From Candidatus Gastranaerophilales bacterium (GTDB lineage: Bacteria > Cyanobacteriota > Vampirovibrionia > Gastranaerophilales > Gastranaerophilaceae), in assembly GCA_944324945.1 (NCBI GenBank), contig CALUYE010000008.1, forward strand, positions 1 through 46,736: 46,736 nucleotides of DNA, in the 5' to 3' direction. The notes below the pieces were generated by a model that did not search any database, was not told the origin of the DNA, and was given only the letters and a program-made list of their open reading frames with translations. Positions within the stretch are counted from its first letter, which is position 1, and each line of letters begins with the position of its first letter. A program made the translations under genes and the position numbers. This document shows positions 16,626 through 24,729 of the stretch, piece after piece.

Positions 16626-18072
16626 TAATAAAATTGTGCTGAATAACATAAATTTAAATATCAAAAAAGGCTCGATTACGGCCTTAATAGGCGCCGATGG
16701 TGCGGGTAAGACCACGCTTTTGCGCTTAATTGTGGGTTTATTGTGCAATTTTGAAGGAAAAATCACGACCCTTGATTTAAACCCTGCCAAAAATAAAACA
16801 AATATCGTATCAAAAACAGGCTACATGCCTCAAAGGTTTGGTCTTTATGAAGATTTAACCGTTATTGAGAATTTAAATTTGTATAGTGAATTAAAAGGAG
16901 CGGATAAAAATTTTGACAAATTGCTTGAATTTACAACTCTAAAACCCTTTAAAAACAGACTTGCAGGGAAACTCTCGGGCGGAATGAAGCAAAAACTCGG
17001 GTTAGCATGCGCGCTTTTGGGCAATCCCGAGCTTTTAATTTTAGACGAACCTTCAAACGGGGTTGACCCTCTTTCAAGACTTGAATTATTAAACATGGTT
17101 AAAACCATGATTAACAATAAAACCTGCGTTATATGGTCAAGTGCATATTTAGATGAAGCGTATAATTTTGATTTAAGCATAATTTTAGATAAAGGAAAAA
17201 TAATTTTTAAAGGAGATACCAAGACTTTAGGGAATGATTATGAAATTTTTGAATCAAAAGTAATTGAATTAATGGGAGGATATAAAAACTCTCAATCCCT
17301 CATTATAAAAAATTATCATATTATTGAACACAATGAAGAATGCACGGTCGTTGCCGATAAATTATCCAAAAAATTCGGCAATTTTACGGCAGTTAAAAAT
17401 AATTCGTTCTGCATTAAAAAAGGAGAGATATTCGGGCTTTTAGGCCCCAACGGCGCAGGTAAATCCACAACTTTTCAAATGATGTGCGCTTTAATTAAAC
17501 CAAGTTCAGGCAAGGGTTATATTATGGGAATTGATGTTGAAAAATACCCGACAAAAGCAAGAAAATATTTAGGCTACATGGCTCAAAAATTCTCCCTTTA
17601 TTCAAAATTATCAACTATTGATAACCTTGAATTTTTCTCGGGTGTATACGGGCTTTTCGGGAAAGATAAACAAAAAAGAATTGAAGAAATAATAAAAATT
17701 TTTGAACTTGAAGAATATAAAAATACAATAACATCCCTGCTTCCCCTTGGGTTTAAACAAAGATTATCCCTCGGGTGCGCGCTAATCCACGAGCCGCCTG
17801 TTTTGTTTTTGGATGAACCGACATCAGGGGTTGATGTCATTCAAAGAAAAGAATTCTGGAACCATATTAAATCCCTTTCAAAAATCGGGGTAAGCGTACT
17901 TGTAACGACTCATTTTATGGATGAAGCAAGATTTTGCGACAATATTAGCCTTTTTTATAACGGAGAAATAATAGCTCTTGACAAACCCGACGAAATTATA
18001 AAAAAGGCGGGCGCAAATAATATGCATGAAGCATTTATAAACATGATAAAAAAGGCAAAAGAAAATAAATGA
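16567..18072 (+). CDS. ABC transporter with two fused ATPase domains (YbhF type)
   Basis: This 501-residue cytoplasmic protein carries two nucleotide-binding domains. NBD1 has Walker A GADGAGKTT (42-50), signature LSGGMKQKLGL and Walker B LLILDEPSNGVD. Its H-loop histidine is replaced (WSSAYLDEA). NBD2 has Walker A GPNGAGKST (293-301), a degenerate signature LPLGFKQRLSLG, LFLDEPTSGVD and an intact H-loop (TTHFMDEA). Such asymmetric sites are usual in YbhF-type ATPases. The ATG at 16567 is chosen because GGAT lies seven bases upstream; the frame is open to 16543. It powers the two permeases that follow, overlapping the next gene by 4 bases. Confidence 0.93.
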   Translation: MIPTKEENCIEIQNLVKKFDNKIVLNNINLNIKKGSITALIGADGAGKTTLLRLIVGLLCNFEGKITTLDLNPAKNKTNIVSKTGYMPQRFGLYEDLTVIENLNLYSELKGADKNFDKLLEFTTLKPFKNRLAGKLSGGMKQKLGLACALLGNPELLILDEPSNGVDPLSRLELLNMVKTMINNKTCVIWSSAYLDEAYNFDLSIILDKGKIIFKGDTKTLGNDYEIFESKVIELMGGYKNSQSLIIKNYHIIEHNEECTVVADKLSKKFGNFTAVKNNSFCIKKGEIFGLLGPNGAGKSTTFQMMCALIKPSSGKGYIMGIDVEKYPTKARKYLGYMAQKFSLYSKLSTIDNLEFFSGVYGLFGKDKQKRIEEIIKIFELEEYKNTITSLLPLGFKQRLSLGCALIHEPPVLFLDEPTSGVDVIQRKEFWNHIKSLSKIGVSVLVTTHFMDEARFCDNISLFYNGEIIALDKPDEIIKKAGANNMHEAFINMIKKAKENK

Positions 18073-19196
18073 ATATTTATTATTCTCTGATTAAAAAAGA
18101 ATTTCACCAGATTACAAGGGATTTTTCAAGCATCCTTATTGCTTTTGTGTTGCCTCTTATAATTCTTATTTTATACAGATATTCGGTTAATTTAGATACC
18201 GTTAAAATCACTTTAGGGATTAAAAATGATGATGTTAATCCTAAAATTTCAACTTTAATTGATGCTTTTGATAAAAGTAAATACATAAAAACGCGCTATT
18301 TTAATTCAAAAGATGAAATGTATAAAGAAATAAGAAATTCAAAATTAAAAGGCGCGATTATCTTCCCCAACGACTTTACAACAAAATTAATAAACAAACA
18401 AAACCCGCAGGTTTTTGTAATAACAGACGGATCTGAAGCAAATATGGCAAATTTTGTTCAAAATTACTGCATTCAAATTATAAACACCTGGCTTTTAAAT
18501 TCCGATTTTAAATACGACAATAACCCCCCTTTGATTAATATAGAGTCAAAATTCTGGTTTAATCAAGACATTAATTCGCATCATTTCATTCTCCCGGGGT
18601 CATTAGCGGTTACCATGAATTTAATCGGGATGCTTTTAACCGCTTTGGTAATTTCAAGAGAATGGGAAAGAGGAACAATTGAATCTTTATATTCAACAAG
18701 CATTACAAAACTTCAATTCGTTACGGGAAAATATGTTCCTTATTTTATTTTGGGGATTTCTTCTTTGATTTTTAATATTTTTGTCTGCGTTACAATTTTT
18801 CAAATACCTTTTAGGGGAAATTATCTTATACTTGTTTTTGTCGGAGGATTGTATTTATTGTGCTGCCTTGGAATCGGACTTAGCATCAGTTCATCATACA
18901 AAGAACAGTTTTCTTCTTCACAAATGGCTTTATCAATAGGATTATTACCCGCACTTATGTTGTCGGGACTTATATATCCGATAAGTTCAATGCCTAAAAT
19001 TTTTCAAATTTTGACTATGCTTTTGCCTCCAAGATACTTTATTATCTTTATTCAAAGCGAATTTATGGCAGGAACAATAAAAGAAATTGTTTTAATTAAC
19101 TCGATATATTTAAGCATCTTAGCGATTCTACTATTCTTTGCGGTTTATCGAAATATAGATTTAAGGTTGGAAAAATGTTTGACAAAAGCAAAATAA
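18069..19196 (+). CDS. ABC-2 type permease, first (YbhS-like)
   Basis: This 375-residue inner-membrane protein has an N-terminal helix (about 20-40), a large periplasmic domain (about 45-180) and five C-terminal helices. It contains the ABC-2 hallmark ISREWERGTIESLYSTSITK and the conserved LSGLIYPISSMPKIFQ segment. It overlaps the ATPase gene by 4 bases and the second permease by 22. It should heterodimerise with the next product to form the membrane channel of the exporter. Confidence 0.92.
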   Translation: MNIYYSLIKKEFHQITRDFSSILIAFVLPLIILILYRYSVNLDTVKITLGIKNDDVNPKISTLIDAFDKSKYIKTRYFNSKDEMYKEIRNSKLKGAIIFPNDFTTKLINKQNPQVFVITDGSEANMANFVQNYCIQIINTWLLNSDFKYDNNPPLINIESKFWFNQDINSHHFILPGSLAVTMNLIGMLLTALVISREWERGTIESLYSTSITKLQFVTGKYVPYFILGISSLIFNIFVCVTIFQIPFRGNYLILVFVGGLYLLCCLGIGLSISSSYKEQFSSSQMALSIGLLPALMLSGLIYPISSMPKIFQILTMLLPPRYFIIFIQSEFMAGTIKEIVLINSIYLSILAILLFFAVYRNIDLRLEKCLTKAK

Positions 19197-20299
19197 TAAG
19201 AATTTTATCCTTAATTAAAAAGGAATTTTTATCTATTTTTAAAGATCCTCAAAACAGGATGCTTATTATTCTGCCGCCGATATTGCAGCTTTTTGTTTTT
19301 GGGAGTGCCATTACTCTTGAAGTAAGGAATATTGATGTTTCTGTTCTTGATTATGCGAACGATTATCATTCAAGAGAAATAATCTCAAGACTCTACAATT
19401 CAAAATGGTTTAAAAAAGTACGCTATTGCTCAACAAAAGAAGAGTTGAGAAAAAACATCAATTTAAAAAAATCCGATATAGGAATTATTATTCAAAACAA
19501 CCTTGAAAAAAATATAAACTCTAAAAAACAAAGCGATATTTTTGTCATAACGGACGGCAGACAGACAAACTCGGCAAGCATTATTTTAGGCTATATTAAT
19601 CAGATTGTTTCGGATTATAATCTTGAACTTAATGAAAAATTCAATATAAAAAATAATTCAATAGATATTGTAATCAGGAACTGGTATAACCCCAATATTG
19701 AATATAAATGGTTTTTGGTTGTGAGTTTAATTGTAATGCTGGCGCTTGTTTTAAGCCTTTTATTATCAGCTCTTTCCATTGCAAGAGAAAGAGAGCTGGG
19801 TACATTTAACCAGCTTCTTGTAAGCCCTTTATCAAATGATGAAATATTAATCGGAAAAACAATTCCGCCTCTTGTTGTTGCTTTTATATCAAGCATTGTT
19901 ATAACGCTGATTGTAGCGTTTATTTTTAAGGTTCCTTTTTGCGGAAATATTTTAATTTATCTTATAGCTTCCTTTGTTTCTCTTTTTTCAATAATCGGGG
20001 TCGGATTATTTATATCATCTCTTTCATACACCCAGCAGCAGGCAATTTTAGGAGTTTTTGCTTTTCAAACGCCCGCTGTTTTATTATCGGGGTTTGTGTC
20101 TCCCATTGAAGATATGCCTTTATTTTTCCAATATTTAAGCGCACTTAACCCAATAAGGTATTATATGTTAATAATTAAAGGGATATATTTTAAAAACATG
20201 GATACACTAACCGTATTTTTAAATATAATCCCTTTAATTTTAATTGGTATATTAACTTTATCAATTGCCCGTTGGAGCTTCAAAAAACAGGTAAATTAA
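19175..20299 (+). CDS. ABC-2 type permease, second (YbhR-like)
   Basis: This 374-residue protein is a paralogue of its neighbour with the same topology. It contains SIARERELGTFNQLLVSPLS and LLSGFVSPIEDMPLFFQYLS, both ABC-2 hallmarks. The start at 19175 lies within the preceding gene and is supported by TTGGA upstream. It is the last gene of the operon. Its stop codon directly abuts the stop codon of the converging csoR-like gene, and no terminator is visible between them. Confidence 0.92.
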   Translation: MFDKSKIIRILSLIKKEFLSIFKDPQNRMLIILPPILQLFVFGSAITLEVRNIDVSVLDYANDYHSREIISRLYNSKWFKKVRYCSTKEELRKNINLKKSDIGIIIQNNLEKNINSKKQSDIFVITDGRQTNSASIILGYINQIVSDYNLELNEKFNIKNNSIDIVIRNWYNPNIEYKWFLVVSLIVMLALVLSLLLSALSIARERELGTFNQLLVSPLSNDEILIGKTIPPLVVAFISSIVITLIVAFIFKVPFCGNILIYLIASFVSLFSIIGVGLFISSLSYTQQQAILGVFAFQTPAVLLSGFVSPIEDMPLFFQYLSALNPIRYYMLIIKGIYFKNMDTLTVFLNIIPLILIGILTLSIARWSFKKQVN

Positions 20300-20572
20300 C
20301 TATTTTAAAATTTTGTTTAAAAGCATTACTATTTCATCAATTTTATCGTCTTTATCTTTTTTGTTTCCGTTTATAAAAGATTCTTTAACGCAATTAGTAA
20401 AATGTCCTTTTAAAATATCTAAATTTACTTTTTTTAAAATAGATTGGCTTGCAAGAATCTGATTACTGATTTCAATACAGTATCTTTCTTCTTCGCACAT
20501 TTTAATTAACCCGTCTATTTGCCCTCTTACAGTCTTTAAAAGCTTAAGCGCTTTATCTTTATTTGCTATCAT
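20300..20572 (-). CDS. csoR: CsoR-family copper-responsive repressor
   Basis: This 90-residue all-helical regulator belongs to the CsoR/RcnR (DUF156) family. The Cu(I) ligand set C32, H57 and C61 is present with exactly the spacing seen in Mycobacterium tuberculosis CsoR (C36, H61, C65), and Y31 matches its second-shell Tyr. The histidine near the N-terminus that marks Ni/Co sensors is absent. So copper is the most likely effector; a sulfur-sensing CstR is less likely because H57 is kept. Its ATG overlaps the TAA of the Cys-rich gene (TAATG), so translation is coupled. It probably represses this operon through the GC-rich dyad at 21252. Confidence 0.88.
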   Translation of the reverse strand: MIANKDKALKLLKTVRGQIDGLIKMCEEERYCIEISNQILASQSILKKVNLDILKGHFTNCVKESFINGNKKDKDDKIDEIVMLLNKILK

Positions 20573-21234
20573 TATTTTACTGCAGGTGCTTCTTGTTTTA
20601 CTGCTTCATCAGGCACCGTAATAGGTTCTTGCGCTTGTTGAACTTGAAGCGGTTGAACTTCTTTTTGTTCAACTGTCGGTTGAACTTGTGCTTGTTCTGT
20701 TGTCGGTTGAAGGGTTTCTTGTTTTTGTTCTATAGGACAACCTTTTTTTGTGCATTCTTTTTTGTCTTTTTTAAAGAAATCAAAGAAAGATTTTTTAGAT
20801 TCGCATTTATTTGCACATTCTTCTTTTACATTTTCGCTGCAGGTGCAATCTTCGCATTTGCAATCTTTACATTGACATTTATCACATGTTCCTTTTGTGC
20901 ATTCTTCGCATTGACAATCACATTTTTTGGCGCATTTGCAATTTTCACATTTGCAATCTTCGCATTTGCATTTTTCACAAGTACCTTCTGCGCATCCTTC
21001 GCATTTGCAGTCGCACTTTTTAGCGCAAGTGCAGTCTTCACATTTACAATCTTCGCACTGGCAAGATTTTCCTTCTTTACAGCCGCAGTTTGGAGTTGTT
21101 TTAACTTCTTTTGAACAGGTGCAGGGCGCTCCTTGTTGGCAACCGCATTTACAATTGCTGTCGCATGCAAGTGCAGCGTTTGTCATAAAGCATAATGTAA
21201 ATAATGCCATACAAGACAAAATAATTTTTTTCAT
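20572..21234 (-). CDS. Exported Cys-rich metallothionein-like protein
   Basis: This 220-residue protein has a Sec signal peptide (cleavage probably at ALA/C24). The mature part has about 40 cysteines between residues 24 and 166, mostly as CxC and CxxC (for example CKCEDCKCENCKCAKKC). Residues 57-132 are a 31-residue tandem repeat, about two and a half copies. The C-terminal 55 residues are Q/P/V-rich with no cysteine, perhaps a spacer or wall-binding tail. This composition suggests soft-metal binding, most simply Cu(I), outside the cytoplasm. It is co-transcribed with a csoR-like gene behind a CsoR-like operator. No known metallothionein family is assigned. Cysteines in the oxidising periplasm would need protection, so disulfide-based alternatives stay open. 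Confidence 0.82.
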   Translation of the reverse strand: MKKIILSCMALFTLCFMTNAALACDSNCKCGCQQGAPCTCSKEVKTTPNCGCKEGKSCQCEDCKCEDCTCAKKCDCKCEGCAEGTCEKCKCEDCKCENCKCAKKCDCQCEECTKGTCDKCQCKDCKCEDCTCSENVKEECANKCESKKSFFDFFKKDKKECTKKGCPIEQKQETLQPTTEQAQVQPTVEQKEVQPLQVQQAQEPITVPDEAVKQEAPAVK

Positions 21235-21251
21235 AAGTTTCTCCTTTTTTA

Positions 21252-21273
21252 CTACACCCCCCTCGGGGTATAG
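21252..21273. promoter_or_regulatory. CsoR-like operator
   Basis: CTACACCCC (21252-21260) and GGGGTATAG (21265-21273) form a dyad with 8 of 9 positions matching. The GC-rich core in an AT-rich region resembles published CsoR operators (TACCC...GGGTA). It starts four bases past the -10 box and covers the expected transcription start. Confidence 0.75.
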
Positions 21274-21277
21274 TGTT

Positions 21278-21305
21278 ATTATATAATTTTGAATAAATTT
21301 GTCAA
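21278..21305 (-). promoter_or_regulatory. Promoter of the Cys-rich/csoR operon
   Basis: TTGACA (21300-21305) and TATAAT (21278-21283) on the minus strand are both perfect consensus with a 16-base spacer. The CsoR-like dyad immediately downstream would block it. A GGAG-type Shine-Dalgarno follows before the ATG at 21234. Confidence 0.85.
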
Positions 21306-21332
21306 CAGAATATAATTTATTGTTAAATTGTA

Positions 21333-22634
21333 CTATTTAGCAATTAATTCAACCGAGTTTGGAATATTATCGGAAATTTCAAACGCTTTATTTATTTCAT
21401 TAATTGCTTCATTTATTCTTTCTTTATCTAAATCGTTAAAATATAATTGCGCTATTGTTTCATCTTTTTTTGTATAATCTCCGATTTTTTTAGATAAAAC
21501 AACCCCTGCGCCGTAATCAACGGGGTCTGATTTTTTGTCTCTGCCTGCACCTAATAATTTTGCGCAATGAGCGACGCAAAGCGCATCCAGTTTTGAGATA
21601 TAACCTTCTTTGGGCGCTTTTATTTCTTTTATATTTTTTCCTAAATTAAATAATGAATAATCATCAATAACTTCGACATTACCTTTTTGCGCTTTTATTA
21701 TCTGCTTTAATTTATCAAGCGCTTTTGAATTGTTTATAACGGAATCAAACAATTCCTTTGCTTCTTTTTTATCTTTTGCGATTTTGCAATTTATTAAAGT
21801 CTTAGCTGCTAATTCAAAAGTTATTTCGTATAAATCTTTTTCATATTTACCTTTTAAAAATTCAATACTTTCAATAACTTCTAAAGCATTACCCACGCAC
21901 AAACCCAAAGGCTGTTCCATGGAACTTATTACAACATCTATGTTTTTATTTAATAATTTTGCCGTATCGGTCATTAATTTCGCTAATTCTTTTGCTTCTT
22001 GTACGGTTTTTAAAAACGCGCCCGAACCGTATTTTACATCAAGCACAATTGAAGTTGCTCCCGAAGCAATTTTTTTAGATACAACAGATGCACAAATTAA
22101 AGACTTATTATCAACCGTAGCCGTAACATCGCGAAGCGCATATATTTTACCGTCTGCAGGAGTTAAATTCGGGCTCTGGGACGAAATTGCAGCTTTTATA
22201 TCTTTAATTTGATTCAAAAAATCTTCATTTTTTAATTCAACACAAAACCCCGGGATAGATTCAAGTTTATCAATCGTACCCCCGGTAAAACCAAGCCCCC
22301 TGCCTGATAATTTAGCACTGTATACACCAAGCGAAGCTAAAACAGGAATTAAAACAAGAGTTACTTTATCCCCCACACCGCCAGTTGAATGTTTATCCGC
22401 TATATAAGGCGAGATATTTGAAAAATCAAGAACTTCCCCGCTTTCAACAAAAGATTGCGTTAAATAAGCGGTTTCTCTTGGCGTAAGCCCTTGAAAACAA
22501 ACAGCCATAAGCCAGGCTGACATTTGATAATCTTCTATTTTTCCGGATAAATAATTTTCAATCAAAAAATAAATTTCTTCTTTTGTGTGTTCTTTTCCTT
22601 CTTTTTTCTTTTGAATTAAATCCAGTGCTCTCAT
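21333..22634 (-). CDS. pdp: Pyrimidine-nucleoside (thymidine) phosphorylase
   Basis: The enzyme cleaves thymidine/uridine with phosphate to a base plus (deoxy)ribose-1-phosphate, in nucleoside salvage. The 433-residue length is standard. The signature SGRGLGFTGGTIDKLESIPG and the phosphate-binding KHSTGGVGDKVTL are intact, with the three-domain fold typical of DeoA/Pdp. AAGGA precedes the ATG. It is the third gene of a minus-strand operon after the SDF symporter and rlmH, 11 bases below rlmH. Whether it prefers thymidine only (DeoA) or both pyrimidines (Pdp) cannot be read from the sequence with certainty. Confidence 0.93.
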   Translation of the reverse strand: MRALDLIQKKKEGKEHTKEEIYFLIENYLSGKIEDYQMSAWLMAVCFQGLTPRETAYLTQSFVESGEVLDFSNISPYIADKHSTGGVGDKVTLVLIPVLASLGVYSAKLSGRGLGFTGGTIDKLESIPGFCVELKNEDFLNQIKDIKAAISSQSPNLTPADGKIYALRDVTATVDNKSLICASVVSKKIASGATSIVLDVKYGSGAFLKTVQEAKELAKLMTDTAKLLNKNIDVVISSMEQPLGLCVGNALEVIESIEFLKGKYEKDLYEITFELAAKTLINCKIAKDKKEAKELFDSVINNSKALDKLKQIIKAQKGNVEVIDDYSLFNLGKNIKEIKAPKEGYISKLDALCVAHCAKLLGAGRDKKSDPVDYGAGVVLSKKIGDYTKKDETIAQLYFNDLDKERINEAINEINKAFEISDNIPNSVELIAK

Positions 22635-22645
22635 TATTTTTCCTT

Positions 22646-23062
22646 TTATTTATGATACGGTTCATTGTTTAAAATTTTATATGCGCGGTATATCTGCTCC
22701 ATTAATATCAATACCGCTTCCTGATGAAGAAAAGTAAGTTTTGACATTGAAAATTTAAAATCGGATTTTTCTTTTGTTTCTTTATCTAACCCTTGTGCCC
22801 CGCCTATTAAAAACAAAATTTCATTATAATAACCTTCGATTTCAATTTCTCTTATTTTTTTGGCAAATTGCTCGCTTGAAAGCTCCCTTCCTTCTATTTC
22901 AAGAGTGATTATATAAGCATTTTGCTTATTTTTAATGTATTCTAAAATATTATCGGTTTCAATAATTTCAACTCTGCCTGACAGGCGTTTTTTATATTCA
23001 AAAGCGCCCTGTTTATAAAAACCTTCTTTTAATTTTGCTTCGAGTATTACTTTAATATTCAA
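22646..23062 (-). CDS. rlmH: 23S rRNA (pseudouridine-1915-N3)-methyltransferase RlmH
   Basis: This 138-residue SPOUT methyltransferase modifies pseudouridine 1915 in helix 69 of 23S rRNA. The SAM-binding knot is visible (LFLIGGAQGLDKETKEKSDF) and the C-terminal end LMEQIYRAYKILNNEPYHK matches the family's RAYxIxxxxPYH tail. Length is close to the usual 155. The start is TTG at 23062, two bases after the stop of the upstream symporter gene, so translation is probably coupled. Confidence 0.94.
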   Translation of the reverse strand: MNIKVILEAKLKEGFYKQGAFEYKKRLSGRVEIIETDNILEYIKNKQNAYIITLEIEGRELSSEQFAKKIREIEIEGYYNEILFLIGGAQGLDKETKEKSDFKFSMSKLTFLHQEAVLILMEQIYRAYKILNNEPYHK

Positions 23063-23064
23063 AA

Positions 23065-24387
23065 CTATGCTTTTTCTTCTTTCGGGGTTTGGCCCAGCAA
23101 TAAATCATACTTCAATTCATTTTCATTATCTGCAATTATAGCTGCAACAACAGCATCAGACGTTACGTTGCAGATTGTTCTTAACATATCAACAAAACGT
23201 TCTATTGTAAACAGCAATGAAAAACCGACAACCAATTGCTCAGGCGTCAAACCGATTCCGTTTAATATTAAAGCGATTGTAATCATGCCTGCCCCGGGGA
23301 TTCCTGCTGAAGTTGAAGAAGCAACGATAGCCAAAAGCGCTATTTCAATAACCAAAAGGGGAGTAAGCTCAATACCATACATCTGTGTTAAAAACAAAAC
23401 CGAAATAACCTGTATTATAGCGGTTCCATCCATATTAAGCGTAGCGCCCAAAGGTAAAACAAAAGAACAAACTCTGTTTGAAATCCCTCTTTTTTCGCAG
23501 CATGTAATCGTCAAAGGCAAAGTAGCCGAAGAAGAAGCCGTTCCAAAAGCAACCATAATTGCTTCAGATATTGCAGCATACAATTTTCCGACGGGAACTT
23601 TTGAAAATATCTTTAACATCAAAGGATATACAATAAAAAACTGTATTGCAAGCGCTAAAACAATTGCCAGAGCATATTTTGAAATATTATGGAATACCCC
23701 AAAACCAAAGCTTGAAACAGCACTTGCACTAAGAGCAAATATACCGGGTGCTGCAAGATACATAATCCAATCGGTTATTTTCATTGTGGCTGCAAATATG
23801 CTTTCAAAAATCGAAACAAGAGGTCTTGAAATATCTCCTGCTTTTGATAGTGCTATTGCAAAAACCGTAACAAAAATAATTATAGGTATCATTTTGCCTT
23901 CAGCTAAAGCATTAAAAGGATTTTTAGGGATTACATCAAGAAAAATCTGTGTTATATTTTCTCTTTGATAATTAATTGCATCCGAAACATAGCCTTGTAT
24001 ATGAGAAATTATTTCAGGATGCACCAAATTTTTGGCACTTAACCCCGGATGCATAACAATTGCAATTATAGCAGCAATTGTAACCGCTACAACGGTTATT
24101 ATGCCGTAATATAAAATCATTTTGCCGCCGAGTTTGGTTAACTGCTTTGAATCACCTATGTTTGATATGCCTATTATTATTGCGCTCACAACAAGAGGTA
24201 AAACCACCATTTGAATAATGTTAATAAATGCGCTGCCTACGAAATTTAATATTTTATAAACATTAGGATATGTTTCACTCGGGAAAAAACATCCGATTAA
24301 AATACCGAATAAAAGTCCTAAAAATATATGTCCGTTACGTTTTATACCGAGTAACAGTGCAATTACGACCTGCATATGTAAACCCAT
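23065..24387 (-). CDS. Dicarboxylate/amino acid:cation symporter (SDF family)
   Basis: This 440-residue inner-membrane transporter of the DAACS/GltP family imports glutamate, aspartate or C4-dicarboxylates with Na+ or H+. Family motifs are present: the serine-rich hairpin GTASSSATLPLTITC, and FVLPLGATLNMDGTAI with the NMDG cation site. The ATG at 24387 is chosen because GAGGA lies nine bases upstream; a TTG two codons earlier is also possible. It heads the operon with rlmH and pdp. The exact substrate cannot be told. Confidence 0.92.
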   Translation of the reverse strand: MGLHMQVVIALLLGIKRNGHIFLGLLFGILIGCFFPSETYPNVYKILNFVGSAFINIIQMVVLPLVVSAIIIGISNIGDSKQLTKLGGKMILYYGIITVVAVTIAAIIAIVMHPGLSAKNLVHPEIISHIQGYVSDAINYQRENITQIFLDVIPKNPFNALAEGKMIPIIIFVTVFAIALSKAGDISRPLVSIFESIFAATMKITDWIMYLAAPGIFALSASAVSSFGFGVFHNISKYALAIVLALAIQFFIVYPLMLKIFSKVPVGKLYAAISEAIMVAFGTASSSATLPLTITCCEKRGISNRVCSFVLPLGATLNMDGTAIIQVISVLFLTQMYGIELTPLLVIEIALLAIVASSTSAGIPGAGMITIALILNGIGLTPEQLVVGFSLLFTIERFVDMLRTICNVTSDAVVAAIIADNENELKYDLLLGQTPKEEKA

Positions 24388-24498
24388 GGGCAATTTTCCT
24401 CATAATACTATCTAGAATATTTTACATCCATCCGATTGATTATGCAAAAAAAATCAAACGAACAGTTTAATCTTGTTATATTTAACAGACATTTGACT

Positions 24499-24513
24499 TA
24501 TAATAAAAATATG
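24499..24513 (+). promoter_or_regulatory. -10 box placed for leaderless transcription
   Basis: TATAAT (24499-24504) is followed by six bases and then the ATG at 24511, the distance expected between a -10 box and a transcription start. The -35 region is weak (TTGTTA lies 20 bases upstream of the -10). Confidence 0.45.
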
Positions 24514-24696
24514 GAAGAAAAAAATAAAAACAGTAATTTCTTAGGTGTTATGTTTGAATGCTGCAATGTGTACGGCAGGTTGTATAAAAATAAAGAAGGC
24601 ACATACTACCAGGGAAGATGTCCTAAATGCATGAGACAGATTAAAATAAAAATAGGCGAAGGCGGCACAAACCAAAGATTTTTTAGAGCTTATTAA
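24511..24696 (+). CDS. Small zinc-ribbon-like protein
   Basis: This is a predicted 61-residue protein with two cysteine pairs, FECCNVYGR and GRCPKCMRQ, likely forming a small zinc ribbon, and a conserved-looking tail GEGGTNQRFFRAY. Similar short proteins occur across bacteria without a known role. The reading frame is open to 24436, but the ATG at 24511 fits best: the zinc-ribbon region follows shortly, and a TATAAT box ends six bases before this ATG. No Shine-Dalgarno is seen, so a leaderless mRNA is likely. It converges on the gene ending at 24730. Confidence 0.72.
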   Translation: MEEKNKNSNFLGVMFECCNVYGRLYKNKEGTYYQGRCPKCMRQIKIKIGEGGTNQRFFRAY

Positions 24697-24721
24697 TAAA
24701 AACTGCCCTTTTTGGGCAGTT
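24696..24721 (-). terminator. Terminator of the MGLAASQAR gene
   Basis: AACTGCCC (24701-24708) and GGGCAGTT (24714-24721) form a stem with a five-base loop. On the minus strand it is followed by TTTTTATT. It may also slow transcripts of the short plus-strand gene. Confidence 0.8.
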
Positions 24722-24729
24722 AATTATAA

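Noticed and set aside
20832-21066. CRISPR-like short repeats in the Cys-rich gene
   Set aside because: The repeats are in frame, code for Cys units and lack regular unique spacers. They are protein repeats.
20563-21286. Long plus-strand open frames opposite the Cys-rich gene
   Set aside because: They are antisense shadows of the repeated TGC/TGT codons, giving low-complexity Phe/Cys/Leu or His/Ser/Gln/Leu protein. No ribosome site or promoter fits.
23168-23968. 266-codon plus-strand frame opposite the SDF symporter
   Set aside because: It is a mirror of a strongly conserved membrane-transporter gene and has no family motifs or Shine-Dalgarno.
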